A program made the translations under genes and the position numbers. A DNA stretch of 7,783 nucleotides from Candidatus Zixiibacteriota bacterium (GTDB lineage Bacteria > Zixibacteria > MSB-5A5 > CAIYYT01). The notes under the pieces were generated by a model that ran no database searches, was not told the origin of the DNA, and saw nothing but the letters and a program-made list of their open reading frames with translations. Below, in pieces: positions 6,608-7,783 of the stretch (position 1 is its first letter; each line of letters opens with the position of its first letter). The DNA lies in NCBI GenBank assembly GCA_026397575.1, contig JAPLUP010000037.1, forward strand, positions 1 to 7,783, written 5' to 3'.

Positions 6608-7783
6608 TCACGAAAGCGGATTTTCTAGAGGGCTTTTCGCCCGCTAATCCGGTCGAGTTGCTGCCGAGTGGTGCAGCGGTTTACAAAGGCCGCCGCAAAG
6701 ATAGTTTTATCAGTGGTCTGTCGAAGGTCAATAGTGGTCGCTTTGGTGAGGTTTGGACCAAGACAACCGAGCGCATGGCCCGCACGCTGGGGAATCTGGT
6801 CGATTCGGTCAGCGCCTACACGCTTGATTTCCAGGTTTTCTTTGTGTCGGCCACCGGCGGCATGGGCAAGGCAGCAACCGGCACTGTGGAACCGCCCCGC
6901 GATATTACGCCATCAGGTGTGGCCGATCCGCTGATGTGGGGGTTCCGACGGATCATGTTCAACAAGCGCAAGGCGTTCTGGCGCTATCTGGTCAAATGGG
7001 CGTTTGCACTCTCCCTGTTCTGGGTGGTTGCATTCAGCCTCTTTAATATTTATCACCAATACAGTCTCTACGATGTGCTTGGCCGCGCCGAGACCAAGTT
7101 GGCTGATGAGTTGCGTTCGAGTAACGGCAAGTTTGCCCAAACTCAGGCCGATAATATCAAGCAGAAGTACACATCCTATCTCGACAAAATGCCGGTGAGC
7201 GCTTTCCTTGGCGCCACGCCGCTGGTCGAGTTTGCCAAGGAACGACAGCAATTTATCCAGAGTCGCGTTTCGTTTGAAAAGACGGAACAGGAAAAGAAAG
7301 AGCCTCCAAAGCCGAACTACGACGAAAAGACGAAAGCCGCCGCGGAGGACTTCAAGAGACTGAAAGATTCCGTGGCAACGCTACCTGCCGCCGAGAAGCA
7401 GGCAGCCCTGACGGCCGGAGTAGCTAAATTTCTGCAGGATCATCCCAAGGACAGTCTCGACGCCACTTTTGTCAAACAGGTGGAGGCTGCACCAGCGGAG
7501 TTGAAGGCGGGCATGGCGGCGGCACAAACTCAACCCTTCCAAATCACGCTGAGTCTCGAGAACTTGCGTCCTAAGAGCAAAGTGCAAATTCAGATTGGTG
7601 ACGACCCACCGGTGGATTTCAGTAATCTCATGGGGGACAATCCGAAGGTTGAGAAGCTTGTCACCGGTGTCGGCAATGCCGCTGTGAAAGCCAAGTTCTT
7701 TGATCTGAGCCAATCCAGCACAGGTGAGACTCCGCAGCAGCAGATCGACAATCCGGTAGAAACGTTTTATCCCAAACCAGAGG
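6416..7783 (+). CDS. TssM-like GTPase, C-terminal part with membrane helix; runs off window
   Basis: The frame one base behind that of 6068 is open from 6232 past the right edge and is protein-like from about 6415. It continues the GTPase: P-G-E at 6427-6435 (G3 region), A-L-F-F-L-D-A-S, P-V-G-I-V-I-T-K-A-D-F-L-E-G-F with the G4 motif T-K-A-D at 6610-6621, and F-F-V-S-A near 6840 (G5-like). TssM/IcmF proteins also carry T-K-x-D followed by G-F. K-R-K-A-F-W-R-Y precedes a membrane helix at about 6997-7053, so by the positive-inside rule the GTPase is cytoplasmic and the rest extracytoplasmic. The rest is polar and helical, with E-K-K-E-P-P-K-P linker-like sequence, then strands (F-Q-I-T-L-S-L, K-V-Q-I-Q-I). 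The position usually held by the G3 aspartate reads Ala (A-Q-P-G). As an isolated frame it would start only at internal codons (TTG 6481 or ATG 6775), so it is better seen as the rest of the 6068 gene. Confidence 0.7.

Noticed and set aside
1..7783. Alternative genetic code reading TAA as an amino acid
   Set aside because: TAA ends tssE at 960-962 just before tssF starts, and TAG and TGA also serve as stops in this operon.

Overview
The window is a single forward-strand operon encoding part of a contractile injection system of the type VI secretion (T6SS) class. No species marker is present. The TssF/TssG/TssK set and the membrane-anchored subunits imply a bacterium with two membranes. The divergent proteins do not look like textbook proteobacterial T6SS genes; a Bacteroidota-like or candidate-phylum relative is possible, but that is a guess. 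All three stop codons terminate genes here (TAG at 611, 3634 and 5150; TAA at 962; TGA at 2720 and 6071), so the standard code applies.

Layout: 1-611 is the C-terminal part of a VgrG-type spike: the end of its OB fold plus the beta-helical needle, broken by an in-frame TAA at 78-80. 615-962 is a small gp25-like sheath initiator (tssE). 966-2720 is tssF and 2717-3634 is tssG, the baseplate wedge proteins. 3675-5150 is tssK, the baseplate-to-membrane adaptor. 5157-6071 is an unrecognised protein with one C-terminal membrane helix. 6068-7783 is a P-loop GTPase followed by a membrane helix and a large presumed extracytoplasmic region. It carries a frameshift near 6410-6436 and runs off the window.

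Genes are separated by 3 to 40 bases or overlap by the 4-base ATGA, so they are very likely co-transcribed and translationally coupled. No promoter or terminator was seen; the transcript probably starts upstream and continues past the right edge. No gene-free stretch exceeds 40 bases.

How the parts should work together: the spike sits on a baseplate of TssE, TssF, TssG and TssK, and TssK docks the baseplate onto an envelope complex. The order K, tail-anchored protein, GTPase with membrane helix mirrors the classical tssK-tssL-tssM order. However, the tail-anchored protein shows no DotU/TssL signature that I can see, the GTPase has a simpler architecture than classical TssM, and there is no tssJ between tssG and tssK. 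This non-classical membrane module is the most interesting feature. The two gene-breaking lesions in 7.8 kb, in otherwise well-conserved genes, mean either sequence errors (likely in a draft or metagenomic assembly) or a decaying locus.
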